Source: Paenibacillus pasadenensis DSM 19293
Lineage (GTDB): Bacteria > Bacillota > Bacilli > Paenibacillales > Paenibacillaceae
Reading direction: 5' to 3'
DNA length: 64,000 nucleotides
Assembly (NCBI RefSeq): GCF_000422485.1
Contig: NZ_KE383848.1
Location: 34,118 to 98,117 of the forward strand
Made by a program: the position numbers and the translations under genes. Below, piece after piece: positions 46,410 through 54,097 of this stretch (its first letter is position 1; the number at the start of each line of letters is the position of its first letter). A model generated the notes under the pieces. It did no database searches. It saw only the letters and a list, made by a program, of their open reading frames with translations, and was not told the DNA's origin.

Positions 46410-47612
46410 ATGAAGGTACATTTTCAGGTAGGCAACGACAACGGCAACAGCGAGCATGATCTGTTCGTCGACGGCAAGATGATCCGCCAGCCGAACGTAT
46501 GCTGCCGGGTGGACAAGCTTCCGTGGAGCGACGAGCTGCCGCCGGAGAGCTTCATCCGCAACCTGCAGGACCAGCTGATCGTCACGATCGATTCCCCGGC
46601 GGCGCGCCCGGGCATGTACTATATCGGCAAGTTCGCCCTGATGAGCGGCGAGCTGCTGGAGAATCTGCAGATCGGCATCGACAACAAGGCCGACATGGAT
46701 CTGCCCATCATCAACACGCTTGCGCAGGTCGCGGCGGTAGCCGTGCAGCGCGCCTACGACGAGGCCAAAGGCGTGCCGAGCGAGCCGATCGAGGTGACGG
46801 TCGACATGGCGACGGCGCTGCCGGTCACGCAGCATACCGACGAGAACGCGGCGAAGTTCGAAGCCAAGTTCACCGAGGGCACGCACCGAGTCACCGTCCA
46901 CCTCAACAAGATGCGCGTGCCGGTAAGCATCGTCTTCGACTACGTCAAGGCGATTCCGGAAGCGACTCCGGTCGTATTCGCCCTGCAAAAGGACCGCGAG
47001 GGCGCTTGGCGCTCGGGCGACATTTTCGCTGAGTTCGTCGAAGCGTACGAGCTGGGGTCCAAGTTCAATGGCTCGTACTTCAAGGACAAGCGCGTGCTGC
47101 ATACGGACATCGGCGACGGATCGACGGAATATCCGATCACCGAGGGCAACAAGTTCCTGCGCCAGTTCGTGCACGGCAGCCATCACGGCGCCGGCTACGC
47201 GATCGAGGAAGCGCTTGACGACTTCAACCGGCTCGTGCATCTGCCGGACAGCCCGCGCCAGTTTTTCAGCGACGTCATCAAAAACCCGCAGCATAAATAC
47301 CATAGCCGCGCGATCCAGACGCTGCGCCGTCCGCTCGAGGGACAAGCCCGCCATATCGTGCAGAACCTCCGCAAGCAGCTGACCAAGGCGCGTAACGAGA
47401 TCGACGTCATCTGCGTGTACGGCGGGGGCAGCGTGCTCATGAAGCCGATCCTGCAGCCGATGCTCCAGGAGCTGTGCGAGGAGCGCGAGATCAAGCTGCT
47501 CTACATTCCGGCCGAGCATGCGGTGACGATGAACGCCGAGGGCCTCGATGCCTTCGTGCGCGGCAAGATCTTCGAGGCGCTCAAGGCCAAGGGCCCGAAG
47601 CAGCCGGCCTGA
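46410..47612 (+). CDS. ParM/StbA-like actin-family ATPase
   Basis: Predicted filament-forming actin homologue of the plasmid segregation (ParM/Alp) type. 400 residues. Actin-fold signatures are visible: phosphate-1 loop VGNDNGNSEHD at the start, phosphate-2 motif LHTDIGDGSTEYPI near residue 230, and adenosine motif CVYGGGSVLMKPIL near 340. GAGGAGGAACC precedes the ATG. A ParR-like gene follows after 49 bp, giving the typical parM-parR order. Nothing else in the window looks plasmid-borne, and housekeeping genes flank it, so it is probably chromosomal. The role may be segregation of a genetic element or an adapted cellular function. Confidence 0.85.
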   Translation: MKVHFQVGNDNGNSEHDLFVDGKMIRQPNVCCRVDKLPWSDELPPESFIRNLQDQLIVTIDSPAARPGMYYIGKFALMSGELLENLQIGIDNKADMDLPIINTLAQVAAVAVQRAYDEAKGVPSEPIEVTVDMATALPVTQHTDENAAKFEAKFTEGTHRVTVHLNKMRVPVSIVFDYVKAIPEATPVVFALQKDREGAWRSGDIFAEFVEAYELGSKFNGSYFKDKRVLHTDIGDGSTEYPITEGNKFLRQFVHGSHHGAGYAIEEALDDFNRLVHLPDSPRQFFSDVIKNPQHKYHSRAIQTLRRPLEGQARHIVQNLRKQLTKARNEIDVICVYGGGSVLMKPILQPMLQELCEEREIKLLYIPAEHAVTMNAEGLDAFVRGKIFEALKAKGPKQPA

Positions 47613-47661
47613 GGCCGGCACAGAACGACAGCAGGCGAAGGCGCACAGGGGGTGAGGCCGG

Positions 47662-48159
47662 GTGAAGAAGATCAAGCAGCCCGGAGAGAATATCAGCCTG
47701 AAGACGAAGAAGAACGAGTCGCCCGAGGTGATGGACTGGATCAACGGCCAGTCGAACCTGATGGACTCGATCCGTTATCTGGTTGAAAATGAGATCCGCG
47801 CGAACGGCGTGCGGAATCTGCAATTGTTCATTCCGGCCGAGAGGGGCATCCTCGTGGCCGGAACGGCGGGCGGCGGCGCGGCCTATGCCGCCTCCGCAGG
47901 CTTGACGGCGCCGACGGAGCTTGCTGCCGCGGCCGGCGAAGCGTCGGCGGCCGCGGGCGAGGCGGCTGCGGCCGCTGAGGTTGAGATCGAGCAAAATCGC
48001 TACGCTGACGCTGAAGAAGAAGGCGAGGAAGGCGGCATCGCTGACGCCGCTAGTGCCGGCGGCATTGGCGAGGAAGGCGACGTCGCTGACGCCGCTAGTG
48101 CCGGCGTCGATCTTGAGGGAGACGATATCGACGATGACGATATCGACAGTTGGATGTAG
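47662..48159 (+). CDS. ParR-like adaptor with acidic repetitive tail
   Basis: 165 residues from a GTG preceded by GGGGGTGAGG. Residues 1-55 resemble the ribbon-helix-helix adaptors of ParM systems (ENISLKTKKNESPEVMDWINGQSNLMDSIRYLVENEIRANGVRNLQLFI), expected to bind centromere-like DNA and link it to the filament. The rest is Ala-rich then strongly acidic, with a repeated DAASAG element and a DDDDID-type end, probably disordered. It is co-transcribed with the actin gene. No centromere-like repeat block was recognised in the 196-bp upstream region. Confidence 0.65.
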   Translation: MKKIKQPGENISLKTKKNESPEVMDWINGQSNLMDSIRYLVENEIRANGVRNLQLFIPAERGILVAGTAGGGAAYAASAGLTAPTELAAAAGEASAAAGEAAAAAEVEIEQNRYADAEEEGEEGGIADAASAGGIGEEGDVADAASAGVDLEGDDIDDDDIDSWM

Positions 48160-48231
48160 CAGCCGCGCGGTTTTTGCGCATCCGGCTGTGCTCCGACCAG
48201 GAGCCGGCTTTGCCGGCTCGCCTATGGTTTT

Positions 48232-48271
48232 AGCGCATGGAACCGCTCGAGCGGTTCCATGCGCTTTTTTT
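48232..48271. terminator. Terminator after the ParM/ParR-like pair
   Basis: AGCGCATGGAACCGCT pairs perfectly with its complement around CG, followed by TTTTTTT. A smaller GAGCCGGC/GCCGGCTC hairpin precedes it. The converging minus-strand gene ends at 48276. Confidence 0.92.
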
Positions 48272-48275
48272 ACGC

Positions 48276-49190
48276 CTAATCCGACAAGGCCCGCATGATG
48301 TTGGATTTCGCCTCTGCCGCAATCGCTTCATTCCCGTCATCGACCGCTTGCATCAAGATCAGGATGGGGATGTATACCGCGATCAGCCGCGCCAGCAGCT
48401 TCGTTTCCTCGTCCGCTCCTCCGTACGTCTCGAAAAACGCGCCGCGAGCGCAAGGCGGCAAAAAGCTATAAGCAACGCTCAAATCGCAAGCCGGATGGCC
48501 TACGTTCAGATCGCCCCAATCAATGATGCCGGAAACGATCCCGTTCTCATTCACAAGCATATTTTTGAAATGAAGATCGCCATGCAGCAGCACATTCACC
48601 GACTCGACACGGTCCTTTTGCAGCCTGCCCATATACGCTTCGATCGCATCGGACTCCTCCGGCGACAAGTGTTCAACCACCTTCGATAGAAATCCCGTCA
48701 TTTGCACTTTGCGCGACGCGATGTCCGTCAAGTTTCGATGATCTTGCCGAGCTCCGCCCTTCAGCGCCGCCTGCACGGGAAACTCATGCAATCTGCGCAA
48801 AAATTTCGCCAGCTTTTCTACCGATAAAGCCCGGCGTTCTTCCGTCAAGCCGATGGGGAAATCTCCTGGCACGTAGGCATAGCCAAGAAATGGCGCCGGG
48901 TATTCGTCACTTGCTTCGCCGTAAAACAACGGTTTCGGATAGGGGATGGTCATATAGGGCTCCAGCTTCGGCAGCAGCTTCCCTTCTATACGAATCGTGC
49001 CGATTGCAAATGTTCTTCTTGGAAACCGGAACACGTACTCATCCCCGATGAGAAAAACCGTATTGTCCCAGCCCCAGCCCAAACGCTTCACTTGCTTCGA
49101 TGACAGCTGAGGAAATTGTCTGCCGATCAGCGTCCGCGCCTGCTCCTCGTCGATCTCCCACTCCGCATCCCATAAATTCGTTCCTCCCAT
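48276..49190 (-). CDS. Aminoglycoside phosphotransferase-family protein
   Basis: 304-residue kinase-like protein of the APH/choline kinase fold. Catalytic motif LLHGDLHFKNMLV (HGDxxxxN) and metal motif GIIDWGDLNVGHPACDLSV are intact. The N-terminal nucleotide region includes WGWDNTVFLIGDEYVFRFPRR. The substrate could be an aminoglycoside, macrolide or a small metabolite; no resistance subtype can be assigned by eye. AGGAGG lies ten bases before the ATG. Base composition is more AT-rich than the flanking genes, which suggests recent acquisition. It is monocistronic. Confidence 0.85.
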   Translation of the reverse strand: MGGTNLWDAEWEIDEEQARTLIGRQFPQLSSKQVKRLGWGWDNTVFLIGDEYVFRFPRRTFAIGTIRIEGKLLPKLEPYMTIPYPKPLFYGEASDEYPAPFLGYAYVPGDFPIGLTEERRALSVEKLAKFLRRLHEFPVQAALKGGARQDHRNLTDIASRKVQMTGFLSKVVEHLSPEESDAIEAYMGRLQKDRVESVNVLLHGDLHFKNMLVNENGIVSGIIDWGDLNVGHPACDLSVAYSFLPPCARGAFFETYGGADEETKLLARLIAVYIPILILMQAVDDGNEAIAAEAKSNIMRALSD

Positions 49191-49714
49191 GAATAGTCCG
49201 CCTCCTCGTTCCTTATGTTATTTAGATGTCTACATTCCCTAAAAGTTACGCATGACGGCCCGTTAGCTTAACAAGCGGCCCCGAGCCGTGTCCGCGCCGG
49301 CAACCGCCTCGCGCAAATCTGCCGCCCGCCGCGAAATGGCGCCATTTTTCCGGATGGCGTCTGCGGGGGCGCATAAAACGCTTGCGGCCTGTAAATTCTG
49401 TCGAGGGAATCCTCATTTTTCTTTTGCAGTTCCGTCGTTTAAGTTGTAAACTTACGTGTAGAAGTTCCGGGCCGTTTACGGGCCGACAACGCAAAGACCG
49501 GGAAAGCGACCGACCCTCGTCGTTCGCGGCCGGGTGCAGCAGGTCAGCGGGTACGGGCAAGATTTTGCGCCTTGTTTTGTGAAATTTGGTACAAAGCCGT
49601 CCCGGCCCGCGAGCCTGCCGATCCCGCAGCGAAGCGAATTGCCTCCCCGACCGGCCGTCCAGCGGCCGCATGGGGGCGGAACCGCATTTCCAGAGTAAAG
49701 GAGGAAGTATTTCC
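49191..49714. promoter_or_regulatory. Regulatory intergenic region upstream of yjlC-ndh
   Basis: About 520 bases without a gene. A possible promoter lies near 49425-49453 (TTGCAG, 17 bp, TAAACT). A Rex-like site follows at 49577-49594. The left part also holds the leader of the divergent phosphotransferase gene. Confidence 0.5.
49577..49594. promoter_or_regulatory. Candidate Rex operator
   Basis: TTGTGAA-ATTT-GGTACAA. The left half-site and the four-base spacer match the Rex consensus TTGTGAANNNNTTCACAA; the right half matches in four of seven positions. In Bacillus the orthologous yjlC-ndh operon is regulated by Rex, which supports the call. Confidence 0.55.
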
Positions 49715-50152
49715 ATGTCCGACAACCAAACCACTCCAGCGGTGGCGACGCAAGAGCCGGCCGCCGCGCAGCAGCGCGACATTCTTGACCAGCTCATGAA
49801 GCCGGAAGTGCAGCAGTCCCTTACGGTGCTCGTCGACAATCTTCCGAAGCTGGCCGAAATCGTGACCCTCATGACCAGCTCCTATGACGTGGCCAAGTCC
49901 CTCGCTACCGACAAGGTGCTGCTGAGCGACTTCGGCGGCGGCCTGGGCGAAATGGTCAAGCCGATCGTCGACAAGACGAAAACGGTCGCTCAAGCAGCGA
50001 TCGAGGCAGGCGACCATGCGGCCAACGAGTCCAACACGGTCGGCCTGTTCGGCATGCTGCGCATGCTCAAGGATCCGAACGTGCAGCGCACGCTGCGCTT
50101 CACGCAGGCGTTCCTCGAAGCGCTCGGCGAAAAGGAAAAGCAGAAGAACTAG
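49715..50152 (+). CDS. yjlC: DUF1641 protein (YjlC-like)
   Basis: 145 residues. A helical protein with the DUF1641 pattern (DILDQLMKPEVQQSLTVLVDNLPKLAEIV; NTVGLFGMLRMLKDPNVQRTLRF). Molecular function is unknown; in Bacillus the orthologue is co-transcribed with NADH dehydrogenase, exactly as here (ndh starts 54 bp downstream). AAAGGAGGAAG precedes the ATG. Probably needed for redox balance or membrane association of the dehydrogenase, by inference from context. Confidence 0.88.
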   Translation: MSDNQTTPAVATQEPAAAQQRDILDQLMKPEVQQSLTVLVDNLPKLAEIVTLMTSSYDVAKSLATDKVLLSDFGGGLGEMVKPIVDKTKTVAQAAIEAGDHAANESNTVGLFGMLRMLKDPNVQRTLRFTQAFLEALGEKEKQKN

Positions 50153-50206
50153 AACGAATCCCGTCCTCCCGCGCGGAGGCCGATAGAACGTGAACGGAGG
50201 ATGAAC

Positions 50207-51385
50207 ATGGCCAAGCATATTCTTATCCTGGGCGGCGGCTACGGCGGACTTCTCGCTGCCACGACGGCGCGCAAGCATTTTACGCCGGAGCAAGCCCAGA
50301 TTACGGTCGTCAACCGCATCAATGCGCATCAAATCATCACCGAGCTGCACCGTCTGGCCGTCGGCAACCTGTCCGAGGGCAACGTCGCGCTGCCGCTCGA
50401 CAAGCTGCTGCGTGGCAAGGACATCGACCTGAAGATCGGCGAAGTGACCGAGATCAAGCCGGACGAGAAAACCGTCAAGCTCGGCACGGGCACGACGCTG
50501 TCGTATGACGCGCTCGTCATCGCCCTCGGCACCGAAACGGCCTTCTTCGGCATCCCGGGCCTGCAGGAGCACAGCTTCACTCTCAAGTCCGTCGCCGATG
50601 CCAACAAGCTGAAGGCGCATGTCGAGGCTTCCGTGGCGAAATACAAGCAGTCCGGCGACAAGGCCGACCTGACCTTTGTCGTCGGCGGCGGCGGCCTGAC
50701 GGGCATCGAGCTCGTCGGCGAGTTCGCCGACATGCTGCCGGGCCTCGTGAAGCAGCACGGCATCAGCTACGATGACGTGTCCCTGTACTGCGTCGAAGCC
50801 GCTCCGACGATCCTCCCGGGCTTCCCGGCCGAGCTGGTCGAGCGCGCGACGACTTCTCTCGAGAAGCGCGGCGTCGTCTTCAAGACGGGCCTGCCGATCA
50901 CCGAGATGAAAGGCAAGACCGTTTCCCTGAAGGACGGCAGCACGATCGAGTCGAGCACGGTCATCTGGACCGGCGGCGTGCAAGGCACCGCTGTCGTGGC
51001 GAACTCGGGCATCGAGGTCAACCGCGGCCGCGCGACGGTGACGGAAGGACTGCAGTCGACGTCCCACCCGGATGTCTTCATCGCCGGCGACAGCGCCGTC
51101 GTCATGGGTCCGGAAGGCCGTCCGTTCCCTCCGACGGCTCAGCTGGCCTGGCAGATGGGCGAGCTCATCGGCTACAACCTGCATGCCTACTTCAACGGCT
51201 ATCCGCTCGATACGTTCCAGCCGGTATTTTCCGGTACGCTGGGCTCGCTCGGCCGCAAGGACGCGATCGGCACGATCGGCGGCAACCAGACTCGTTTGAA
51301 GGGCCTGCCGGCTACGCTGATGAAGGAAGCCTCCAACATCCGCTACCTGTCGCATATCAACGGCCTGTTCTCCCTGGCTTACTAA
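50207..51385 (+). CDS. ndh: Type II NADH dehydrogenase
   Basis: Non-proton-pumping NADH:menaquinone oxidoreductase on the inner face of the membrane. 392 residues. FAD-binding motif HILILGGGYGGLLAATTARK, NAD-binding motif FVVGGGGLTGIELVGEFADM, and C-terminal FAD segment HPDVFIAGDSAVVMG with PPTAQLAWQMGELIGYNLHAYF. The ATG at 50207 was chosen because GGAGG lies six bases upstream; the ATG at 50201 directly abuts it. It shares an operon with yjlC, with a candidate Rex operator upstream and a terminator downstream. Confidence 0.95.
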   Translation: MAKHILILGGGYGGLLAATTARKHFTPEQAQITVVNRINAHQIITELHRLAVGNLSEGNVALPLDKLLRGKDIDLKIGEVTEIKPDEKTVKLGTGTTLSYDALVIALGTETAFFGIPGLQEHSFTLKSVADANKLKAHVEASVAKYKQSGDKADLTFVVGGGGLTGIELVGEFADMLPGLVKQHGISYDDVSLYCVEAAPTILPGFPAELVERATTSLEKRGVVFKTGLPITEMKGKTVSLKDGSTIESSTVIWTGGVQGTAVVANSGIEVNRGRATVTEGLQSTSHPDVFIAGDSAVVMGPEGRPFPPTAQLAWQMGELIGYNLHAYFNGYPLDTFQPVFSGTLGSLGRKDAIGTIGGNQTRLKGLPATLMKEASNIRYLSHINGLFSLAY

Positions 51386-51399
51386 GCGATTCGGCAAGC

Positions 51400-51443
51400 A
51401 GCCGCGCGGCAAGGAATTCCGATTCCTTCCGCGCGGCTTTTTC
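51400..51443 (+). terminator. Terminator after ndh
   Basis: The hairpin AGCCGCGCGG...AGGAAT-TCCG-ATTCCT...CCGCGCGGCT is followed by TTTTCG. Confidence 0.88.
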
Positions 51444-51495
51444 GTTCTCAGAGCCTTGTCCGAGGCGGGCGCGGCTCTTTGCCGGGCTGCGATTC

Positions 51496-51521
51496 GTTTA
51501 TCGCTTTCCCGTTCCGGGTAA
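51496..51521 (+). promoter_or_regulatory. Sigma-B-like promoter of csbD
   Basis: GTTTAT (51496-51501), 14 bp, GGGTAA (51516-51521): each box is one base from the sigma-B consensus GTTTAA-N14-GGGTAT. csbD is a known sigma-B general-stress gene in Bacillus. The sigma-B gene itself is not in the window. Confidence 0.7.
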
Positions 51522-51571
51522 GAAGAACCAGATGCCGCAAGGCCACCCTTACCGAAAAGGAGCGATCAGAC

Positions 51572-51745
51572 ATGGCAGATGGACTGAGCGATAAAGTAAA
51601 AGGCGCCGTCAACAAAGCAAAGGGCGAGGTCAAGGATCAATGGGGCAACGCGACGGACAATCCTCGCCTGCAGGCGGAAGGCAAGATCGACAAGGCGAAG
51701 GGCGAGGTGCAGGAGAAGATCGGCGAGCTGAAAGACCGTAGCTAG
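51572..51745 (+). CDS. csbD: CsbD-family stress protein
   Basis: 57-residue hydrophilic helical protein: MADGLSDKVKGAVNKAKGEV, then a Trp-containing turn and a second KAKGEVQEKIGELKDRS helix, the CsbD signature. Function is unknown; family members are abundant general-stress proteins. AAAAGGAG precedes the ATG at 51572, which gives the family length. A sigma-B-like promoter lies about 50 bp upstream. The stop codon runs directly into a tandem repeat array. Confidence 0.9.
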   Translation: MADGLSDKVKGAVNKAKGEVKDQWGNATDNPRLQAEGKIDKAKGEVQEKIGELKDRS

Positions 51746-51882
51746 TAAGGCGCGTATCGCGCGCCGCCAGTAAGGCGCGGACCGCGCGCCGCCAGTAAGG
51801 CGCGGTCCGGCAGAGCGCCGCCAGTAAGGCGCGGTCCGGCAGAGCGCCGCCAGTAAGGCGCGGTCCGGCAGAGCGCCCGCCT
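51744..51882. repeat. GC-rich tandem array (25- and 29-bp units)
   Basis: AGTAAGGCGCG starts at 51744, 51769, 51794, 51823 and 51852: two 25-bp periods, then two 29-bp periods. Each unit is partly self-complementary (GGCGCGG...CCGCGCGCC or GGCGCGGTCCGGCAGAGCGCC). It sits immediately after the csbD stop codon, inside the 3' untranslated region. Confidence 0.85.
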
Positions 51883-51925
51883 GAACCGCCGCCGCTCGAC
51901 TCGGCAAGTCATTCCCGATCCCACC

Positions 51926-51974
51926 CGATAAGCTTCCCTGCTGCGCAAGCAGCGCGGCGGAGCTTGTCTTTTTT
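51926..51974 (+). terminator. Probable csbD terminator
   Basis: A GATAAGCTTCC / GGAGCTTGTC stem with an inner CTGCTGCGCAAGCAG hairpin is followed by TTTTTTG. Confidence 0.6.
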
Positions 51975-52784
51975 GTTCCGCTGCAAGCGGAGCTGCGCTC
52001 GGCTTGCGGCGTCATGCCGCCGCCTGGCTGCCTGGCTGCTTGGCTGCTTGGCTGCCTGCTGTCGGCCTGAGCGGCGCCATTTGGAGCGGGCGAGCCGTTC
52101 GTTCGGGAGGAAGAGGCGATTTTCCGCCCTGCGTTTGAAATGAGGGTTTTGAAGCGGGATATTCCGCATTATTGTTTGGTGGACCTCTACAAATGTTCGG
52201 TTTATTAGCAACCTCTCCCTCTTTTTTGACTCTTTCTTGACCAAAAAAGCCCAATCGGACGGATTTATCCGTTCGATTTCGTCGTTCTTCGCTATTTTAT
52301 GCGGATTTCCTTTGATAAGGGCCATTTTTCGCACGGCGCCCGAGCCTTCGGCGTCCGCTAATGCGGTGCCTGCCCGCTGCTCCTCGGCATGCTTCGTCGC
52401 ATCGAGCACGGTTGAATCGCGCCGGCTGAACGTCTGAATTCGGCGGCTGGCCGCACCCGGCCGCTCGTCCAACCGCCAACCCGGATCGTGCGGACCTGTC
52501 CTTCCTTCGTTGAGAATTGCTGCGCCGCGTATTCTATTTCGCCTAACCGGTTCGCGCGCCGCTCCATGTTTAGCGCCATTCCATTCCGCTTGCTGTCGCT
52601 TTCCCTTCCGGCTGCTTGCCGCGCCTCGCAGCGAGCCGCAATCCAACCAAACCGAAATAAGCCTCCCCATTACGGCAAGTCGGCTTTATTGACGCATGTT
52701 TCTGATCATAAAATTGTACATATCAAACCCGTTTTATTCGTGGGAACGGAAGGGGTTTTAATTGGATAAGTTTAAAATGATCAA
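51975..52784. other. Long non-coding intergenic region
   Basis: About 800 bases between csbD and the yjcZ group. A 9-bp CTGCTTGGC-type tandem repeat lies near 52023-52064. A more AT-rich stretch (52130-52350) contains a CGGACGGATTTATCCGTTCG hairpin and an open minus-strand frame. That frame has no ribosome site or recognisable domain, so no gene is called. It may be a dispersed intergenic repeat or a decayed gene. Confidence 0.5.
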
Positions 52785-52815
52785 AAAAAGAACGCCCCTA
52801 GGGGCGTTCTTTTGG
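52785..52815. terminator. Terminator of the first yjcZ-like gene
   Basis: The palindrome AAAAGAACGCCCCTAGGGGCG-TTCTTTT, with A and T runs on both sides, lies 43 bp after the minus-strand stop codon. Confidence 0.88.
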
Positions 52816-52857
52816 CTGAGTGCGATCGCTGCTGCGAAGAAGCGGGTTCGGAAAGAT

Positions 52858-53004
52858 CTAGTACAGGAAAGCGCGGCTGATGATGACCAGCAGAATGAAG
52901 AGAACCAGAATGGCGCCCGTGCTGGAGTAGCCGAAACCGCCATAGCCGCAACCTGGACCGACGCCTGCTCCTCCGACGGCTCCGCCGCCTACACCGTAAG
53001 ACAT
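52858..53004 (-). CDS. YjcZ-family tiny transmembrane sporulation protein (copy 1)
   Basis: 48 residues: a Gly-rich head (MSYGVGGGAVGGAGVGPGCG) and a C-terminal membrane helix GAILVLFILLVIISRAFLY, the hallmark of YjcZ-like proteins of spore formers. AAAGGGGATTT precedes the ATG. First of four related genes on this strand; the copy at 53135 has almost the same helix. Function in the spore or forespore membrane is unknown. Confidence 0.85.
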   Translation of the reverse strand: MSYGVGGGAVGGAGVGPGCGYGGFGYSSTGAILVLFILLVIISRAFLY

Positions 53005-53134
53005 GTGCAAATCCCCTTTCAAGTTGGATGGATTATTTCAAGTTGAATCGGTTTACGATTTCTCGATCGAGCCGGCAGGATGCCGCTCGCGGGAGTCCGC
53101 GATCCGCTCTTCGAGCGGGCTCCTTCTGTGCGAA

Positions 53135-53275
53135 CTAGTAGAGGAACGCCCGGCTGATGATTACCAGCAGAATGAACAGAACGAGAATCGCTCCCGTGTT
53201 CGTCCAGAGACCGCCGTAACCGACTCCGCCACAGCCTGCTCCGACTCCACCTACACCGCCAACGCCGTATGACAT
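53135..53275 (-). CDS. YjcZ-family tiny transmembrane sporulation protein (copy 2)
   Basis: 46 residues: Gly-rich head (MSYGVGGVGGVGAGCGGVGY), then TNTGAILVLFILLVIISRAF and LY. The helix is identical to that of copy 1. AAAGGGG lies before the ATG. Separated from copy 1 by 130 bp of non-coding DNA that contains a small hairpin (53090-53122). Confidence 0.85.
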   Translation of the reverse strand: MSYGVGGVGGVGAGCGGVGYGGLWTNTGAILVLFILLVIISRAFLY

Positions 53276-53515
53276 TTGTCAAATCCCCTTTCGCTTGAGA
53301 TAAGACATCATACGCATGGGACGGCCGGGATGTTTGGGCAGGGAGGGCATTCGCGCATAAATGGGCATAAGCCGAGATGGCCGGCTGCAAGGGCGGAAAA
53401 AGCACGGAGAGGCATGGGGGAGGGCGGCCGTTCGGCCGTCCTCTCTCATGGCTGTTCCGTTGTCTCCGCCGGGGGCTGCGCAGCAGCCGGCGGGACGGCT
53501 GGCGTTCGTTTCAAC

Positions 53516-53635
53516 CTACACGAAGAAAACGCCGGAAATGACGACCAGCAAAATGAACAGGACGAGGATGATGCTGGTCGAGGAAGGACCGCGCGAAGCC
53601 GAGGCGACTCCGACGCCTTCGACAAACTCGGACAT
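53516..53635 (-). CDS. YjcZ-like tiny transmembrane protein (divergent copy 3)
   Basis: 39 residues: MSEFVEGVGVASASRGPSST, then the membrane helix SIILVLFILLVVISGVFFV. It lacks the MSYGVGG head and final Arg-Ala-Phe of the other copies, so it is a divergent member. AAAAGGAGAATT precedes the ATG. A GGCGGCCG/CGGCCGTC hairpin near 53420-53450 may terminate it. Confidence 0.75.
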   Translation of the reverse strand: MSEFVEGVGVASASRGPSSTSIILVLFILLVVISGVFFV

Positions 53636-53965
53636 GGGGCAATTCTCCTTTTCTCGTAAGTTACCTCAGCATATGCGAGATTCGCCGGGACGTTCGGACA
53701 GGGCGGACAAATGTGCGGTTGCCGCCACGCTCTTGGTGGCGTGCGGTCCGGATCGCTGCCGCCGCTGCAAGAGCGGACGGCCCGCGTCACTGCCGCCGCT
53801 GCAAGAGCGGACGGCCCGCGTCACTGCCGCTGCTGCAAGAGCGGACGGCCCGCGGCGCTGCCGCCGCTGCGAGGCGGAAAGGAGCGCATGCAAAATCCCC
53901 CGCGGCGGCTGCCGCGGGGGAACTTCGCTTCAAGTTGGATCAAGCCGCGATTTTGTCAGGTAGTA
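53636..53965. repeat. 34-bp tandem repeat array between yjcZ-like genes
   Basis: TGCAAGAGCGG (last copy TGCGAGGCGG) occurs at 53766, 53800, 53834 and 53868, exactly 34 bp apart, covering about 53746-53880. The period is not a multiple of three, which argues against coding. The rest of this interval holds the copy-3 leader and a terminator for copy 4. Confidence 0.85.
53894..53922 (-). terminator. Terminator of yjcZ-like copy 4
   Basis: CCCCCGCGGC-GGCT-GCCGCGGGGG; on the minus strand it is followed by ATTTTGC, about 45 bp after the stop codon at 53966. Confidence 0.75.
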
Positions 53966-54097
53966 CTAGCAGAGAAATGCGCGGCTGATAATGACCAGCA
54001 GGATGAAGAGAACCAGAATGGCTCCGATGCTCGAGTAGCCCCAGCCGCCGACGCAGCCCGCGCCGACACCACCAACACCGCCAACTCCATAAGACAT
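53966..54097 (-). CDS. YjcZ-family tiny transmembrane sporulation protein (copy 4)
   Basis: 43 residues: MSYGVGGVGGVGAGCVGGWG, then YSSIGAILVLFILLVIISRA and FLC. Nearly the same head and helix as copies 1 and 2. GAAAGGGGATTG precedes the ATG. It is the first-transcribed member of the four and may be separately transcribed, because a terminator follows it. Confidence 0.85.
   Translation of the reverse strand: MSYGVGGVGGVGAGCVGGWGYSSIGAILVLFILLVIISRAFLC

Noticed and set aside
51909-52670. 253-codon minus-strand frame downstream of csbD
   Set aside because: No start signals or domain; it spans repeats and a terminator. Left as a possible decayed or dispersed element.
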